Assembly (NCBI RefSeq): GCF_018403225.1
Contig: NZ_BOSG01000001.1
Span: 620,001 to 684,000 of the forward strand
Length of the DNA: 64,000 nt
Reading direction: 5' to 3'
From: Paenibacillus sp. J23TS9
GTDB taxonomy: Bacteria; Bacillota; Bacilli; Paenibacillales; Paenibacillaceae
Below are positions 17,194-23,363 of this stretch, one piece after another. The position numbers and the translations under genes are program-made. Within the stretch, counting starts at the first letter, position 1. Each line of letters starts with the position of its first letter. The notes below the pieces were generated by a model that saw only the letters and a program-made list of their open reading frames with translations, made no database searches and was not told the DNA's origin.

Positions 17194-17330
17194 TGGCAGA
17201 GTTTATGGCGCAACGTATTGTTGACGGAGCTCAAAATTATTCTTTCGTAATAAGTAAACGGCCAGACCTTAAGGGCGGGATTGATGCTTACCTGACTGAA
17301 AAGGAACGTACCGATCTTATAGTTTCGTAA
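17193..17330 (+). CDS. Small phage protein, XkdX-like position
   Basis: A 45-codon gene coupled to the preceding stop (TAATGG). The product reads MAEFMAQRIVDGAQ, then SFVISKRPDLKGGID and AYLTEKERTDLIVS. It occupies the place of the short XkdX-type proteins that end phage tail operons and closes just before a terminator. Function unknown. Confidence 0.6.
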   Translation: MAEFMAQRIVDGAQNYSFVISKRPDLKGGIDAYLTEKERTDLIVS

Positions 17331-17336
17331 GGACCA

Positions 17337-17359
17337 ACGCCAATAGGCGTTTTTATTTT
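17337..17359 (+). terminator. Rho-independent terminator after tail operon
   Basis: Stem ACGCC/GGCGT with an AATA loop, followed by TTTTATTTTG. It separates the tail genes from the lysis genes, although the stem is short and readthrough into lysis is likely. Confidence 0.7.
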
Positions 17360-17417
17360 GCCCTCGGGAGTGGTCCGGGGGCAGTTTTATTTAGAAATAG
17401 AGACAGGGGGAAGAAGG

Positions 17418-17711
17418 GTGGACTATAAGACGATGATCGCATTAATAGCAGCTATAAGTGGGATTATCCTTGGGTGGTTGGGGAAAACCCGATCCTACAG
17501 ACAGGACATAATCCAAGAGGCGGGAGCTGATGCTTTGCAGCGTGCAGACGTGGATTATATCAAACGTGGTGTGGATGATATAAGACTCGAGCAGCGTGTA
17601 CAAGGTCAACGAATTGACGCATTGTCTGAGCGCGTTACAAGGGTGGAAGAGTCGGCAAAGCAGGCTCATAAACGGTTGGATCGCAAAGAAGAAATGAATG
17701 GAGGCGTATAG
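17418..17711 (+). CDS. Membrane-anchored coiled-coil protein of the lysis cassette
   Basis: I choose the GTG at 17418, six bases after AGGGGGA. The 97-residue product has one membrane helix near the N-terminus (IALIAAISGIILGWLG) followed by a charged helix and a heptad-like C-terminus (RLEQRVQGQRIDALSERVTR). It lies immediately before the holin and overlaps it slightly. The order resembles XhlA-type lysis cassettes but with the membrane segment at the other end, so the family is not certain. Confidence 0.6.
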   Translation: MDYKTMIALIAAISGIILGWLGKTRSYRQDIIQEAGADALQRADVDYIKRGVDDIRLEQRVQGQRIDALSERVTRVEESAKQAHKRLDRKEEMNGGV

Positions 17712-17715
17712 AATT

Positions 17716-17985
17716 ATGGATTGGAATATGATTTGGACATTGATTGACCCGCGGCTGCTGATCGTGGTGGCGGCATGCTGGATTATTGGATTTATTCTCA
17801 AAAAGACGCCGCGCGTACCTGATTGGATCATTGTTTATGTCGTGGTGGTATTTGCTGTAGCTCTTACTGTATGGCTGCTTGGTTGGGGACCAGAGTCGCT
17901 TATACAGGGCATCTTAGCTGGGGCCTTTGCTGTGTTTGGGCATCAGGTGGTCAAGCAGGCAAAGAACGGGGCTGATCAGGAATGA
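17716..17985 (+). CDS. Holin
   Basis: An 89-residue protein with three hydrophobic stretches (LLIVVAACWIIGFIL; WIIVYVVVVFAVALTVWLL; LIQGILAGAFAVFGH) and a charged C-terminus, the form of a small phage holin. The ATG at 17716 is preceded by GGAGG; a second in-frame ATG lies at 17698. It is followed directly by the lysin, with which it overlaps by four bases. The holin would permeabilise the membrane and release or activate the lysin. Confidence 0.82.
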   Translation: MDWNMIWTLIDPRLLIVVAACWIIGFILKKTPRVPDWIIVYVVVVFAVALTVWLLGWGPESLIQGILAGAFAVFGHQVVKQAKNGADQE

Positions 17986-18689
17986 TTAAATCTGAGTTTA
18001 TCGCAACAATTGCACCATGCGCTGTTAAGGATATGCAGGTAACAGGCGTTCCTGCATCTCTCACGATAGCTCAGGCCGCGCTGGAGTCCGGATGGGGAGC
18101 TAGTGGGCTGACCAAACAGGCTAATAACCTATTTGGCATAAAAGGTAAGGGGACAGCCGGCAGCTGCACTATGCCAACAAAAGAATATGTTAATGGCAAG
18201 CAGATCACGGTAAATGCTGCATTCCGGGCCTATTACAACTGGTCAGAATCCGTTGCAGATCACTCCAAGTTGATCCTCAATGGTACCAAGTATAAACCCA
18301 CGAGATACCACGGCGTCCTGAATGCTGATTATAAAACAGCAGCCTTGGAGATTCGGAAAGGTGGGTATGCAACTGATCCAAATTACACACAGCTGCTGAT
18401 CAATATCATTGAGCAGTACAAGCTTTACCAATATGACTTAAAGGAAGGTGAACAACCAATGACAGCAGCAGAGCAGAAGGAGTTTGAAGAACTTAAAAGC
18501 ACCATTAAGCAGCAAGCAGAATGGATTAAATCCCAAAAGGAACTGACTGAAATGCCGTGCCCGTCTTGGGCGAAGGATGCTTATGCATTTTATAAACCGT
18601 ATATTGCTAACGAAAAGGGCAGCTATGACTTTTGGCGGCAGCTCGTGATCAACTACCGGAAAGAAAATAACATCATAGTAAACAAATAA
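17982..18689 (+). CDS. Endolysin, GH73 glucosaminidase
   Basis: A 235-residue lysin. Residues 1-150 are a FlgJ-like GH73 domain with the motif TIAQAALESGWGASGLTKQA; Glu35 is the predicted catalytic acid, and NNLFGIKG follows as usual. It hydrolyses peptidoglycan glycan strands. After a short helical linker (about 160-185), residues 190-228 (PSWAKDAYAFYKPYI and GSYDFWRQLVINYR) form a C-terminal motif also found on other Firmicute phage lysins, probably for wall binding. No signal peptide is seen, so it depends on the holin. Confidence 0.9.
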   Translation: MIKSEFIATIAPCAVKDMQVTGVPASLTIAQAALESGWGASGLTKQANNLFGIKGKGTAGSCTMPTKEYVNGKQITVNAAFRAYYNWSESVADHSKLILNGTKYKPTRYHGVLNADYKTAALEIRKGGYATDPNYTQLLINIIEQYKLYQYDLKEGEQPMTAAEQKEFEELKSTIKQQAEWIKSQKELTEMPCPSWAKDAYAFYKPYIANEKGSYDFWRQLVINYRKENNIIVNK

Positions 18690-18705
18690 ATCCCCCAGGA
18701 AAATA

Positions 18706-18750
18706 ATAATATCCCTGCTGGATAATATGTGAGCGGCAGGGATATTTTTT
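18706..18750 (+). terminator. Terminator after the lysin
   Basis: Stem ATATCCCTGC (18709-18718) pairs with GCAGGGATAT (18736-18745), followed by a run of T to 18750. It ends the late transcript and, read the other way, may also stop the leftward gene at 18768. Confidence 0.8.
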
Positions 18751-18767
18751 AATTTCTATAAGATTCC

Positions 18768-18965
18768 TTAATGAAGAATAATGGACCTTTGCAGATCTTC
18801 TATATCGCAAAACGGAATCCAAATAACCCCATCGTCTGTTGTTATTTTAGCTCTGTGCAGGTCCATTGTTAATTCAGCTGTTCCAATAATAATTTCCCCG
18901 TTACTTAACCGTATAATTACCTTTTGCCCATACGATGCCGCAATAGTGTATTCAGCTTCGATCAT
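18768..18965 (-). CDS. YolD-like small protein
   Basis: A 65-residue leftward gene. The sequence QKVIIRLSNGEIIIGTAELT, then VIWIPFCDIEDLQRS resembles the SH3-like core of YolD-family proteins (strand pair, then IPF-x-DI). The ATG follows AAGGGGTG by about ten bases. A second, longer YolD-like protein is encoded at 20051. Function is unknown; YolD proteins accompany SOS polymerases elsewhere. Confidence 0.55.
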   Translation of the reverse strand: MIEAEYTIAASYGQKVIIRLSNGEIIIGTAELTMDLHRAKITTDDGVIWIPFCDIEDLQRSIILH

Positions 18966-18969
18966 TGAT

Positions 18970-19035
18970 TCATGTCACCCCTTGAACGTTTCTCTTAATT
19001 TCGTCATCGAATTTTGATTCTATAACGAAACCCAT
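18970..19035 (-). CDS. Very small ORF upstream of the YolD-like gene
   Basis: A 21-codon frame starting MGFVIESKFDDEIKRN, with AGGTGGTG before its ATG and a stop only a few bases before the next gene's start. It may be a leader whose translation feeds the downstream ribosome site, or a genuine small protein. Support is limited to the ribosome binding site and spacing. Confidence 0.3.
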   Translation of the reverse strand: MGFVIESKFDDEIKRNVQGVT

Positions 19036-19110
19036 ATTAAACACCACCTGCAATTTTTTCTAAGAGTCAACCGCTAAGGAAAAATTTCCTGACCTTGATC
19101 GGCGGGACGC

Positions 19111-19527
19111 CTATTTTGAGTAATCGTTTCTTAAAAAGGTTCCAAAATTAAGAATTAGTTGCTTTGTATCAGGTCCAACCTGCCTTAATTCTCGTGCTAT
19201 CTCGGACTCATTGGAAATAATTTGTTTGTCTTGTCTAACAAAATCGCCGTATGTTGTAGAAATTCTACTTGTATACCTGAGCGTTTCGAAATCAACTTTT
19301 GGACTGATGTCTGGATCCTGGTCGGAATTTTCTACAGTCCTTAATTTTGGATCAGAGATTTCGAAATCAGTAGCACCAAGGTTTGCCGGGGCTTCTTCTG
19401 AAGTGCTTGATGTTGGACTCGAGGGGATACCAATACTAGGATCATCCGCTGATAAATGTACAGTAAGAGCTACTCCAAAAATCAACATTATTGCAGAGAA
19501 GGTTGTTAAAGATATTTTTTTTAACAT
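19111..19527 (-). CDS. Exported or membrane-anchored hypothetical protein
   Basis: A 138-residue protein with AAGGAGG before its ATG. Residues 1-27 are a signal peptide or anchor (KKISLTTFSAIMLIFGVALT), followed by a Ser/Pro/Thr-rich linker and a mostly polar C-terminal domain. It carries no Cys lipobox. Located among lysogeny-side genes, it may be expressed from the prophage and act at the cell surface; no family recognised. Confidence 0.6.
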   Translation of the reverse strand: MLKKISLTTFSAIMLIFGVALTVHLSADDPSIGIPSSPTSSTSEEAPANLGATDFEISDPKLRTVENSDQDPDISPKVDFETLRYTSRISTTYGDFVRQDKQIISNESEIARELRQVGPDTKQLILNFGTFLRNDYSK

Positions 19528-19677
19528 GGTTTATTTCCTCCTTATCAACACGATACAACTTATATAATTATAAACTCTCATTCTAATTATAGTGATATTG
19601 ACGAAAAACTATAACAATAATTTTCCAATAGTTTTACCGAAGAAGGGGAAGAAGGGTGAAGCAGGAGGAAATTTACA

Positions 19678-19725
19678 TTGATTATCGAACGCCTGTTTGG
19701 ATATAATTTAAGAACAATTGTTCTT
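19678..19725 (+). promoter_or_regulatory. Promoter with tandem LexA (SOS) boxes
   Basis: A promoter TTGATT (19678-19683), 18-base spacer, TATAAT (19702-19707) is overlaid by two LexA-like sites. CGAACGCCTGTTTG (19686-19699) lies in the spacer and is one base off the GAAC-N4-GTTC core. AGAACAATTGTTCT (19711-19724) is a perfect core match, centred in a 16-base palindrome just downstream of the -10. The layout predicts SOS-inducible expression of the two genes that follow. Confidence 0.72.
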
Positions 19726-19752
19726 GTCATTACATAATCAGGAGGCGAGCTA

Positions 19753-20037
19753 ATGCTTGCAGATATCGATCGTAAAATACTCCGGATCCTTTACAACTAT
19801 TCCAGTGGTCGAAGACGACTGCCATCTATGGAAGAACTGATCATAAAAACAGGTAAGAGCAAGCAGGACATCAAGCAGTCGCTGATCAACCTTGAAGATC
19901 AAATGTTCATCATCTGGGATAATAAGCGCCTGGTCCAATCAATTAAGATTTTGAACGGCTGGGAACATGGTGGAACTGTAAAAGAAGAGCGGAAACCAAG
20001 CACAACGAGCAACACAGATTACTGGACTCAATATTAG
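19753..20037 (+). CDS. Small winged-helix-like protein, predicted SOS-regulated
   Basis: A 94-residue protein with AGGAGG before the ATG. Residues 1-65 (LADIDRKILRILYNYSSGRR, then KTGKSKQDIKQSLINLEDQ) have a winged-helix arrangement; the remainder is a polar tail ending TNTDYWTQY. It is the first gene after the tandem LexA boxes and lies 13 bases before the YolD gene. A DNA-binding role is inferred; no family name is certain. Confidence 0.6.
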   Translation: MLADIDRKILRILYNYSSGRRRLPSMEELIIKTGKSKQDIKQSLINLEDQMFIIWDNKRLVQSIKILNGWEHGGTVKEERKPSTTSNTDYWTQY

Positions 20038-20050
20038 GAGGGCGTGTTGC

Positions 20051-20383
20051 ATGGCAAAGAAACTGGAGGGCAATGGGTTATTTGAATCATCTCGTTGGTT
20101 ATTACCAGAGCATCGTGAGGCGTACTCACATCAGCTGACACACAAGGACCCAATTATTAAGCCGGTGATTGATGAGCAGGAATGGCAGCAGATCGGGGAA
20201 GTATTGAGCGAGTCGTTTAATGAACATGTTCGTATTACAATCAAAGTCTTTGATCCGTATGAAGAAATAGAGTTAAGCGGCTTTGTTACGGTAATCAATA
20301 TGTTTCTGAAGGAAATCAAACTCCGCAATGAGGATGATTGGGACTGGATTAAATTCAATGACATTTTGTCGGCAAGTACATAA
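20051..20383 (+). CDS. YolD-family protein
   Basis: A 110-residue YolD-like protein: an N-terminal FESSRWLLPEHREAYSHQLT segment, the diagnostic PVIDEQEWQQIGEVLSESFN helix, and a beta-rich C-terminus (ITIKVFDPYEEIELSGFVTV). In Bacillus, yolD lies beside the SOS Y-family polymerase gene uvrX and is LexA-controlled. Here the LexA boxes are present but no polymerase gene is visible nearby; its partner is instead the small winged-helix-like protein. GGAGGGCG precedes the ATG. Confidence 0.82.
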   Translation: MAKKLEGNGLFESSRWLLPEHREAYSHQLTHKDPIIKPVIDEQEWQQIGEVLSESFNEHVRITIKVFDPYEEIELSGFVTVINMFLKEIKLRNEDDWDWIKFNDILSAST

Positions 20384-20387
20384 AGAA

Positions 20388-20427
20388 AAAGACCGCTGAG
20401 GCATATTGCCTATGAGCGGTCTTTGTT
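20388..20427. terminator. Bidirectional terminator
   Basis: AAAGACCGCT (20388-20397) pairs with AGCGGTCTTT (20415-20424) around an inner GGCA-TAT-TGCC hairpin. It has A-rich sequence on one side and T-rich sequence on the other, so it can end both the YolD transcript and the leftward gene that stops at 20427. Confidence 0.75.
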
Positions 20428-20630
20428 TATTTAAGTATCTTTTTTATAAGCTTAAAAATGTCAAATGTAGTGCGATTATAAACCTTGTTGTATGCTGCTT
20501 TCTTAGGGTTTCTGAGCCATCCATAACCGCGGGGCATCTTTATTCCGGCTCTATGTACAATCTGTCTCTTGATGCTGGTTCGGGCTGCTATGCGCTTCTT
20601 AATGCTTGGTTTACGCATTCCGATTTTCAA
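20427..20630 (-). CDS. Small basic phage protein
   Basis: A strongly basic leftward protein of 67 residues, read from the TTG at 20630, which has AAGGGGTG at proper spacing; the GTG at 20639 is too close to that site. The C-terminal motif PRGYGWLRNPKKAAYNKVYN, then RTTFDI recurs in Firmicute phage proteins of unknown function. The charge suggests nucleic-acid binding, but nothing proves it. Confidence 0.68.
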   Translation of the reverse strand: MKIGMRKPSIKKRIAARTSIKRQIVHRAGIKMPRGYGWLRNPKKAAYNKVYNRTTFDIFKLIKKILK

Positions 20631-20654
20631 CTGCGTCACCCCTTATAATTCCCC

Positions 20655-20960
20655 TTAGTTTCCATCTTTCAGTTCATTATACAAGTCCTTTGCTTTTTCT
20701 ATTTCACCTTGTTCGATTAAATCAGCAAGTTTAAGACATTTATCTTTTTCAAGTGCAGTCGGAAATTCAACGGCCGTCCTAATTGCTTCAGCAGTTTTTT
20801 TTCTCTCATCAACAGTCGGGTTGTTCTCCATGAGAAGTAACTTAGTTTCCATCAATACCGGCTCTTTGTCTAGCTTATCTTTTTTGCTGGCGCAGGCAGA
20901 TAACAATATGATTACTGCTATCGCAATTAGAGTAGCTTTGGTCAATTTTTTCAAGATCAT
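20655..20960 (-). CDS. Small lipoprotein
   Basis: A 101-residue leftward protein with GAGGTG before its ATG. Residues 1-23 are a lipoprotein signal ending in the lipobox LLSAC, so the mature protein would be lipid-anchored on the outer face of the membrane. The remainder is helical and charged (LEKDKCLKLADLIEQGEIEK). Prophage lipoproteins can act in superinfection exclusion; that role is a guess here. Confidence 0.68.
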   Translation of the reverse strand: MILKKLTKATLIAIAVIILLSACASKKDKLDKEPVLMETKLLLMENNPTVDERKKTAEAIRTAVEFPTALEKDKCLKLADLIEQGEIEKAKDLYNELKDGN

Positions 20961-21034
20961 TATTTTTTCACCTCACGTAAGAGACGATTTTTAATTAGTT
21001 TATCAGAGACTGGTGGGATTTTCCACGAATACAT

Positions 21035-21262
21035 TCAATTCCAAAAGTCATCCACCCGTACATCAAATCCGTTCTTGCGGAGAGTAGAAACGACTAGATA
21101 CTTTGAACGGATCTGTATTTTATCCGTGTTTTTTTCTCCGTCACATAATCTCCCTATAACGTTCCTGCTTAACCCAGCCTCCTTAGCAAGCCAATCTTGC
21201 TTTATTTTGTTTTTATCGAGATACCGTCCTAATGGTGATCTACTCTTACCTAATCCATACAT
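21035..21262 (-). CDS. Xre/Cro-like HTH regulator
   Basis: A 75-residue leftward protein with GGAGGCGG before the ATG. The HTH is visible in DWLAKEAGLSRNVIGRLCDG. It is divergent from the parM-like gene and separated from its promoter by under 80 bases, so it may control that cassette. The C-terminal part (LRKNGFDVRVDDFW) could form a dimer interface. Confidence 0.75.
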   Translation of the reverse strand: MYGLGKSRSPLGRYLDKNKIKQDWLAKEAGLSRNVIGRLCDGEKNTDKIQIRSKYLVVSTLRKNGFDVRVDDFWN

Positions 21263-21330
21263 ATACTGACCGCCTCCCTATTATTCAGGGTGGACAATCT
21301 ATGAAAAATTTATTCATTGGTTGAAGCAAT

Positions 21331-21425
21331 TTGAGCAAGCTATGTGCCATAGATATATAACCAGATACGTCACTGCGGCGTCCGGCCGGGGCTGAGTGGT
21401 GTAACCAGATACACAACCAGAGGAG
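21331..21425 (+). promoter_or_regulatory. parM promoter and candidate centromere (parC-like) repeats
   Basis: A promoter TTGAGC (21331-21336), 17-base spacer, TATATA (21354-21359) precedes the actin-like gene. Two perfect 11-base direct repeats TAACCAGATAC lie at 21358-21368 and 21402-21412, with a partial copy CAACCAGA at 21414. The first overlaps the -10 and transcription start. Short direct repeats around the promoter are how ParR binds centromeres of type II partition systems; two copies is fewer than usual. Confidence 0.5.
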
Positions 21426-21438
21426 GTGCTTGGACTAC

Positions 21439-22245
21439 ATGATAGCCGCGATTGATCCAGGCAACTGCAACACTAAGTTCGTAGGTTTGCAGCAAAACCC
21501 TTTTATATTTCCATCGGCTATTGGAGTTAATGACCTAGCACGTAACCTTAAACGAGATCCTAGTCCATATGATTTCGAATGGCGTTACGAAGGTAAATGT
21601 GGTTTTGCTGGCACTCTTGCGCTCGAGGAGAGCGAGTACGTGGAGAGCCGGAAGGATGACTCCAAAGCGCACTTTGACGCTAAACTGCGGACGCTGATTG
21701 CTCTGCACCGATTCGGAGCTGGAAATGAATTTGATATTGTTGTAGGCCAGCCGATTGAGACGCACACGGATTCCGAAAAGATGGCTATCAAGAAAATGTA
21801 CATCGGGCGGCATGATCTGACGGTAAATGACCAGCGCAAGATCATCACCGTAAATAGATGCGAAGTATCACCGGAAGGGGCGGCTGCGGGACTCCTGGTT
21901 GCCCCAAACACTGGCATGATCCGAGTTATCGATATCGGTAGCGGCAGCGTGAACTTTGCAACGATCATCAACCGAAAATTTAATAACCGTGGCAGCTGGA
22001 CCTTTACCGAGGGGATGGAAAGTAAACGTGAACTACAGCCGGCTGCCTTCGCTCGACAGATCGCCTCCAAGGCAATAACCCGTAAATGGTCCGCGGCTGA
22101 TAAGGTGTACCTGGTTGGCGGCGGTGCGGCGGCATTGCTGACTCACCTGCAGGAATATTTCCAGCATGCGCAGCTGATCGATGAAGATCCGTCCACAGCA
22201 AACGTCCGTGCATTCCTCATGATTGCGAGGCGAGTTTATGCCTAA
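21439..22245 (+). CDS. ParM-like actin ATPase
   Basis: A 268-residue protein from the ATG at 21439 (AGGAGGTG ten bases upstream; the TTG at 21430 is too close). It carries the actin/Hsp70 nucleotide signature: phosphate-1 IDPGNCNTK (5-13), phosphate-2 VIDIGSGS (163-170) and the adenosine motif VYLVGGGA (223-230). Members of this group polymerise to push replicons apart. Its length is somewhat below the roughly 320 residues of plasmid ParM. The ParR-like gene overlaps its end, completing an operon. Confidence 0.85.
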   Translation: MIAAIDPGNCNTKFVGLQQNPFIFPSAIGVNDLARNLKRDPSPYDFEWRYEGKCGFAGTLALEESEYVESRKDDSKAHFDAKLRTLIALHRFGAGNEFDIVVGQPIETHTDSEKMAIKKMYIGRHDLTVNDQRKIITVNRCEVSPEGAAAGLLVAPNTGMIRVIDIGSGSVNFATIINRKFNNRGSWTFTEGMESKRELQPAAFARQIASKAITRKWSAADKVYLVGGGAAALLTHLQEYFQHAQLIDEDPSTANVRAFLMIARRVYA

Positions 22246-22453
22246 ACAGATAGTGCGAATACAGGTTACGTTTAATGTGCTAGACCCGGATCAGCAGCGG
22301 CTGTATGAGCATGTTTACGGAAAGATCAATTCCTCGGGATATCTTAAGCGGTTGATCCAGCGAGATTTGGACGGTGTGATGTTTAACGTTGGTGGTACTG
22401 TGGCGGAAGCATTGAGCACAGATGATGACTTTAACCTGGGAGGGTTTATATGA
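22238..22453 (+). CDS. ParR-like small protein
   Basis: A 71-residue protein whose ATG lies inside the end of the parM-like gene. The first half (VRIQVTFNVLDPDQQRLYEH, then SGYLKRLIQRDL) has the strand-helix-helix order of ribbon-helix-helix proteins such as ParR, and the C-terminal tail could cap actin-like filaments. Position and size carry the assignment; sequence similarity alone would not. Confidence 0.6.
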   Translation: MPKQIVRIQVTFNVLDPDQQRLYEHVYGKINSSGYLKRLIQRDLDGVMFNVGGTVAEALSTDDDFNLGGFI

Positions 22454-22578
22454 GCTTCCTTATCAAAAAAATTATCAAGCAGCTTGCCGAGAAGACAATT
22501 GCCGTCGATCCATCCGATGTGATGTCTCAGATTAACGCAGAGGATTTATTACATTTGGTCAAAGACCTGATTTTGTAG
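22450..22578 (+). CDS. Small hypothetical protein
   Basis: A 42-codon gene overlapping the stop of the ParR-like gene (TATATGA). The product has a basic amphipathic N-terminus (MSFLIKKIIKQLAEKT) and an acidic helical C-terminus ending HLVKDLIL. It is part of the same tightly packed operon. No family recognised. Confidence 0.5.
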   Translation: MSFLIKKIIKQLAEKTIAVDPSDVMSQINAEDLLHLVKDLIL

Positions 22579-22590
22579 GGGGATGAAAAC

Positions 22591-22776
22591 ATGCGTAAAC
22601 CAGTCAAGACTGCTCTGGCCACGGCAGCTGTTACAGTATATTTCCTTTGTCCGGCTTACCGTTACTACATCATCGGCACATGGATCGGCATGAAGATCAT
22701 GAGCGATAAAAAGCCAAGAACCTATGTTATCGCCAAAGGTACGAAGCAGTATGACAGACTAAGGGGCTGTATATGA
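22591..22776 (+). CDS. Small membrane protein
   Basis: A 61-residue protein behind GGGGGATGAAAAC. It has one or two hydrophobic stretches (ALATAAVTVYFLCPAYRYYI and IIGTWIGMKIM) and a basic C-terminus, suggesting a membrane protein with a cytoplasmic tail. It lies in the operon between the partition pair and the FtsK-like ATPase, and might anchor that machinery; this is inference from position. Confidence 0.5.
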   Translation: MRKPVKTALATAAVTVYFLCPAYRYYIIGTWIGMKIMSDKKPRTYVIAKGTKQYDRLRGCI

Positions 22777-23021
22777 TGTGGGAAACCATTCTGAGGATCA
22801 TTAGCAAAAGCAGAAACATCGAGGAGCTGCAGGCCATCAAAAGCGGAGTGATCGAAGCATACGATGGGGCACCTACTGGAATGTTTAAAGATGTGTTGCA
22901 TATCAGCGGATTTCGGGCGCGTGAGGTCATCGAAGCAGTAAACCAACGTATTGATTATCTGGATAGTCAACAGCATTCGTTAGATGCCGTTTTAGATTGG
23001 ATCAAAGACGCCTTACTTTAA
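22773..23021 (+). CDS. Hypothetical helical protein
   Basis: An 82-residue protein, start overlapping the previous stop (ATGATG). It is predicted all-helical, with IEELQAIKSGVIEAYDGAPT and a C-terminal LDAVLDWIKDALL. AAGGGG lies upstream. No domain recognised; it is co-transcribed with the partition and FtsK-like genes. Confidence 0.55.
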   Translation: MMWETILRIISKSRNIEELQAIKSGVIEAYDGAPTGMFKDVLHISGFRAREVIEAVNQRIDYLDSQQHSLDAVLDWIKDALL

Positions 23022-23037
23022 AGGAGCGTGACTTTTT

Positions 23038-23247
23038 ATGATTAGCTTAATACCGTTTGCTCAACTGGCAGGCGTGGGAATAGTCGCACATGTCGTTGAG
23101 CGAAAACTCGAACGTGCCGGCCATGGTGGCAGGGTCGTCTTGGTTCGGATGTCGACATATGTAGTCTGTGCCGGGATCGCCTTGTACCAATGGCGTATTG
23201 CGTTACGTATGCTGGGGCTTGCCTTTGGTGTCCATGTGAGCTGGTGA
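23038..23247 (+). CDS. Small membrane protein
   Basis: A 69-residue protein with AAAGGAG before the ATG. Hydrophobic segments at 3-18 and about 38-66 (TYVVCAGIALYQWRIALRML) flank a basic loop (ERKLERAGHGGR). It directly precedes the inverted repeat cluster and the FtsK-type ATPase, which itself has only a weak N-terminal membrane segment, so this may supply the membrane part. Confidence 0.5.
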   Translation: MISLIPFAQLAGVGIVAHVVERKLERAGHGGRVVLVRMSTYVVCAGIALYQWRIALRMLGLAFGVHVSW

Positions 23248-23290
23248 CATATGCAGCAGCATATGCAATTGAGCATGTAATTGCATATGT
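23247..23290. repeat. Nested inverted repeats built on CATATG
   Basis: CATATGCAATT (23260-23270) and AATTGCATATG (23279-23289) form a perfect 11-base inverted repeat around eight bases. CATATGC (23248-23254) pairs equally with GCATATG (23259-23265), and ACATATGC/GCATATGT (23247-23254/23283-23290) form an outer pair. The three half-sites lie just upstream of the FtsK-like gene. This could be an operator, a loading site for the ATPase, or an origin element. Confidence 0.6.
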
Positions 23291-23363
23291 ATCTCTGAAT
23301 ATGTAATACGGGCTTAAAAACCTGCTGTTATAGCAAAAATGAAAAGTGTTAGGAGCGACGCGA

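Noticed and set aside
19678..19737. A 19-codon leader frame starting at TTG behind AGGAGG
   Set aside because: Its start coincides with the -35 of the LexA-controlled promoter, so it would not be on that transcript.
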